From an uncultured Oscillospiraceae bacterium (GTDB lineage: Bacteria > Bacillota > Clostridia > Oscillospirales > Oscillospiraceae), in the NCBI GenBank assembly GCA_934565615.1, contig CAKTIH010000056.1, positions 1-14,082 on the forward strand: a stretch of 14,082 nucleotides of DNA. The letters run 5' to 3'. The position numbers were made by a program, and so were the translations under genes. The notes beneath the pieces are model-generated. The model worked only from the letters and a program-made list of their open reading frames with translations, was not told where the DNA came from and did not search any database. Shown here piece after piece: positions 13,522 through 14,082 of the stretch. Each line of letters starts with the position of its first letter. Position 1 is the first letter of the stretch.

Positions 13522-13767
13522 TTAAGCGGGCATATCGTTGCTTCGGTCAGTTCTCTTTAAGCCGAGAAACGGTGGAACCTCAGAGCGTTTCAGCCCTTGC
13601 TCGTGTGCTTTTTTCAGTTGGTATTCATGCAGAGCAATGCTGTCCAGCAGGTCACGTTGATTTTGAGAAGCAGCATAGTAGTCTACTCCGAACCGCTTGC
13701 AAACTGCACTGAGCTGGTCAAGCATTTCGATTGCATTGGGAGACATTCGTTTCACTTCAATATCCAT
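13522..13767 (-). CDS. Hypothetical protein (81 aa) of an accessory region
   Basis: I do not recognise this protein. It begins MDIEVKRMSPNAIEMLDQL, is predicted mostly helical and soluble, has a central NQRDLLDSIALHEYQLKKA helix and a polar C-terminus, and shows no signal peptide, membrane segment or metal motif. ATG 13767 is chosen because AAAGGCGG lies seven bases before it; an in-frame GTG at 13785 is also possible but would overlap the preceding stop. It starts 14 bases after the GNAT-like fragment on the same strand, so the two are probably cotranscribed. By eye this segment is more AT-rich than the core genes, suggesting acquired DNA. Confidence 0.65.
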   Translation of the reverse strand: MDIEVKRMSPNAIEMLDQLSAVCKRFGVDYYAASQNQRDLLDSIALHEYQLKKAHEQGLKRSEVPPFLGLKRTDRSNDMPA

Positions 13768-13781
13768 AGCAAGACCGCCTT

Positions 13782-14082
13782 TCACGAAAGATATGTGTTG
13801 AAGAGAGAAAGTGCCGCATTGTCTGCGATCATCATACGCCCAATATTCAGATATTTGCGCTTTGCTGTCAGAGTGGGATTGCTCTCGGGATGGCTTTCAA
13901 TGTATTCGATGTAAACAAACATACTGGATTCAGTTTCGCGGTAAGCACCCAATGCAACGATTTCGCCGCTTTCGGTTCTGGCGGTATACTTTTCAAGTGC
14001 AGGATCGCTGATGAAATCGCTTGTCCAGTCAGTCTGCCAATGTTCTTTGGTTGCTATGAGGTCAGCGGGCGTTGATCTATCG
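13782..14082 (-). pseudogene. GNAT-like acetyltransferase, 5' end beyond window, domain end apparently deleted
   Basis: An open frame runs from the window edge to a TGA at 13784-13782, 99 residues in view. It contains KEHWQTDWTSDF, a strand-like GEIVALGAYRE, a second strand FVYIEYIES, and RKYLNIGRMMIA, which resembles the R/Q-x-x-G-x-G/A acetyl-CoA loop of GNAT enzymes. Only 13 residues (DNAALSLFNTYLS) follow that motif, whereas a GNAT fold needs roughly 50 or more to complete its last strands and helices. From memory of Clostridial relatives, a segment of the form MIAD-x-AA-xx-F-xx-YL is their usual C-terminus, so the frame looks like an in-frame join between two MIA-coding sites. It has no start codon in view. 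It might instead be an intact unrelated protein. Confidence 0.5.

Noticed and set aside
13488..13530. Minus-strand sequence with TTCGAGTCC and a CCACCA end, like the 3' end of a tRNA
   Set aside because: The T-stem does not pair, the distance from the T-loop to CCA is five bases too long, and no matching 5' half or anticodon arm is present. A short chance hairpin and a similar motif explain it, although an attachment-site relic cannot be excluded.
1..14082. CRISPR arrays, IS elements, tRNA or rRNA genes
   Set aside because: Scanning by eye found no regularly spaced repeats, transposase frames, full cloverleafs or rRNA motifs.

Overview
The window looks like a GC-rich Clostridia chromosome, most likely a gut Oscillospiraceae/Ruminococcaceae-type organism. 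This rests on the gene types and style (rpsF-ssb-rpsR, MtaB, a LysM-GH18 protein of the spore-cortex YaaH/SleL class, sigma-A promoters, strong AGGAGG ribosome binding sites) and is an inference; no 16S gene is present.

Left edge (1-780, minus strand): a very short holin-like type I toxin gene (28 aa) has its own near-consensus promoter, a UUCG hairpin at the predicted mRNA 5' end and a terminator overlapping its stop codon. It is flanked by a 22-base imperfect inverted repeat. Next to it is an unrecognised 46-aa single-pass membrane protein with its own promoter and terminator.

811-5919: a NifS/IscS-class cysteine desulfurase (minus) is divergent from mtaB (plus, tRNA ms2t6A methylthiotransferase) across only 35 bases, with the promoter of each inside the other gene. 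After mtaB come a consensus promoter and a roughly 270-base leader rich in hairpins, then serC (TTG start) and serA, which overlap by 8 bases and encode two consecutive steps of serine synthesis. A 13-bp hairpin closes this block.

5934-11044 (minus strand): an apparent four-gene operon, transcribed right to left. It encodes oligoendopeptidase F, a three-helix MotA/TolQ/ZorA-like channel protein with a long cytoplasmic tail, a MotB/ZorB-like protein (Asp-bearing helix, coiled coil, OmpA peptidoglycan-binding domain) whose gene overlaps the channel gene by 4 bases, and a GH3 NagZ-type lipoprotein. No flagellar or Zorya effector genes are present. This non-flagellar, stator-like pair beside a cell-wall glycosidase is the most interesting system in the window.

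11107-13476 (plus strand): a LysM-GH18 protein with an altered catalytic motif, then a strong promoter, a structured leader and the classic rpsF-ssb-rpsR operon ending in a UUCG terminator. S18 is the zinc-binding type.

Right edge (13522-14082, minus strand): more AT-rich accessory DNA. It holds an unrecognised 81-aa gene and, running off the window, the 3' part of a GNAT-like acetyltransferase that seems to have lost the end of its domain by an in-frame deletion. No tRNA, rRNA, IS element or CRISPR array was found.
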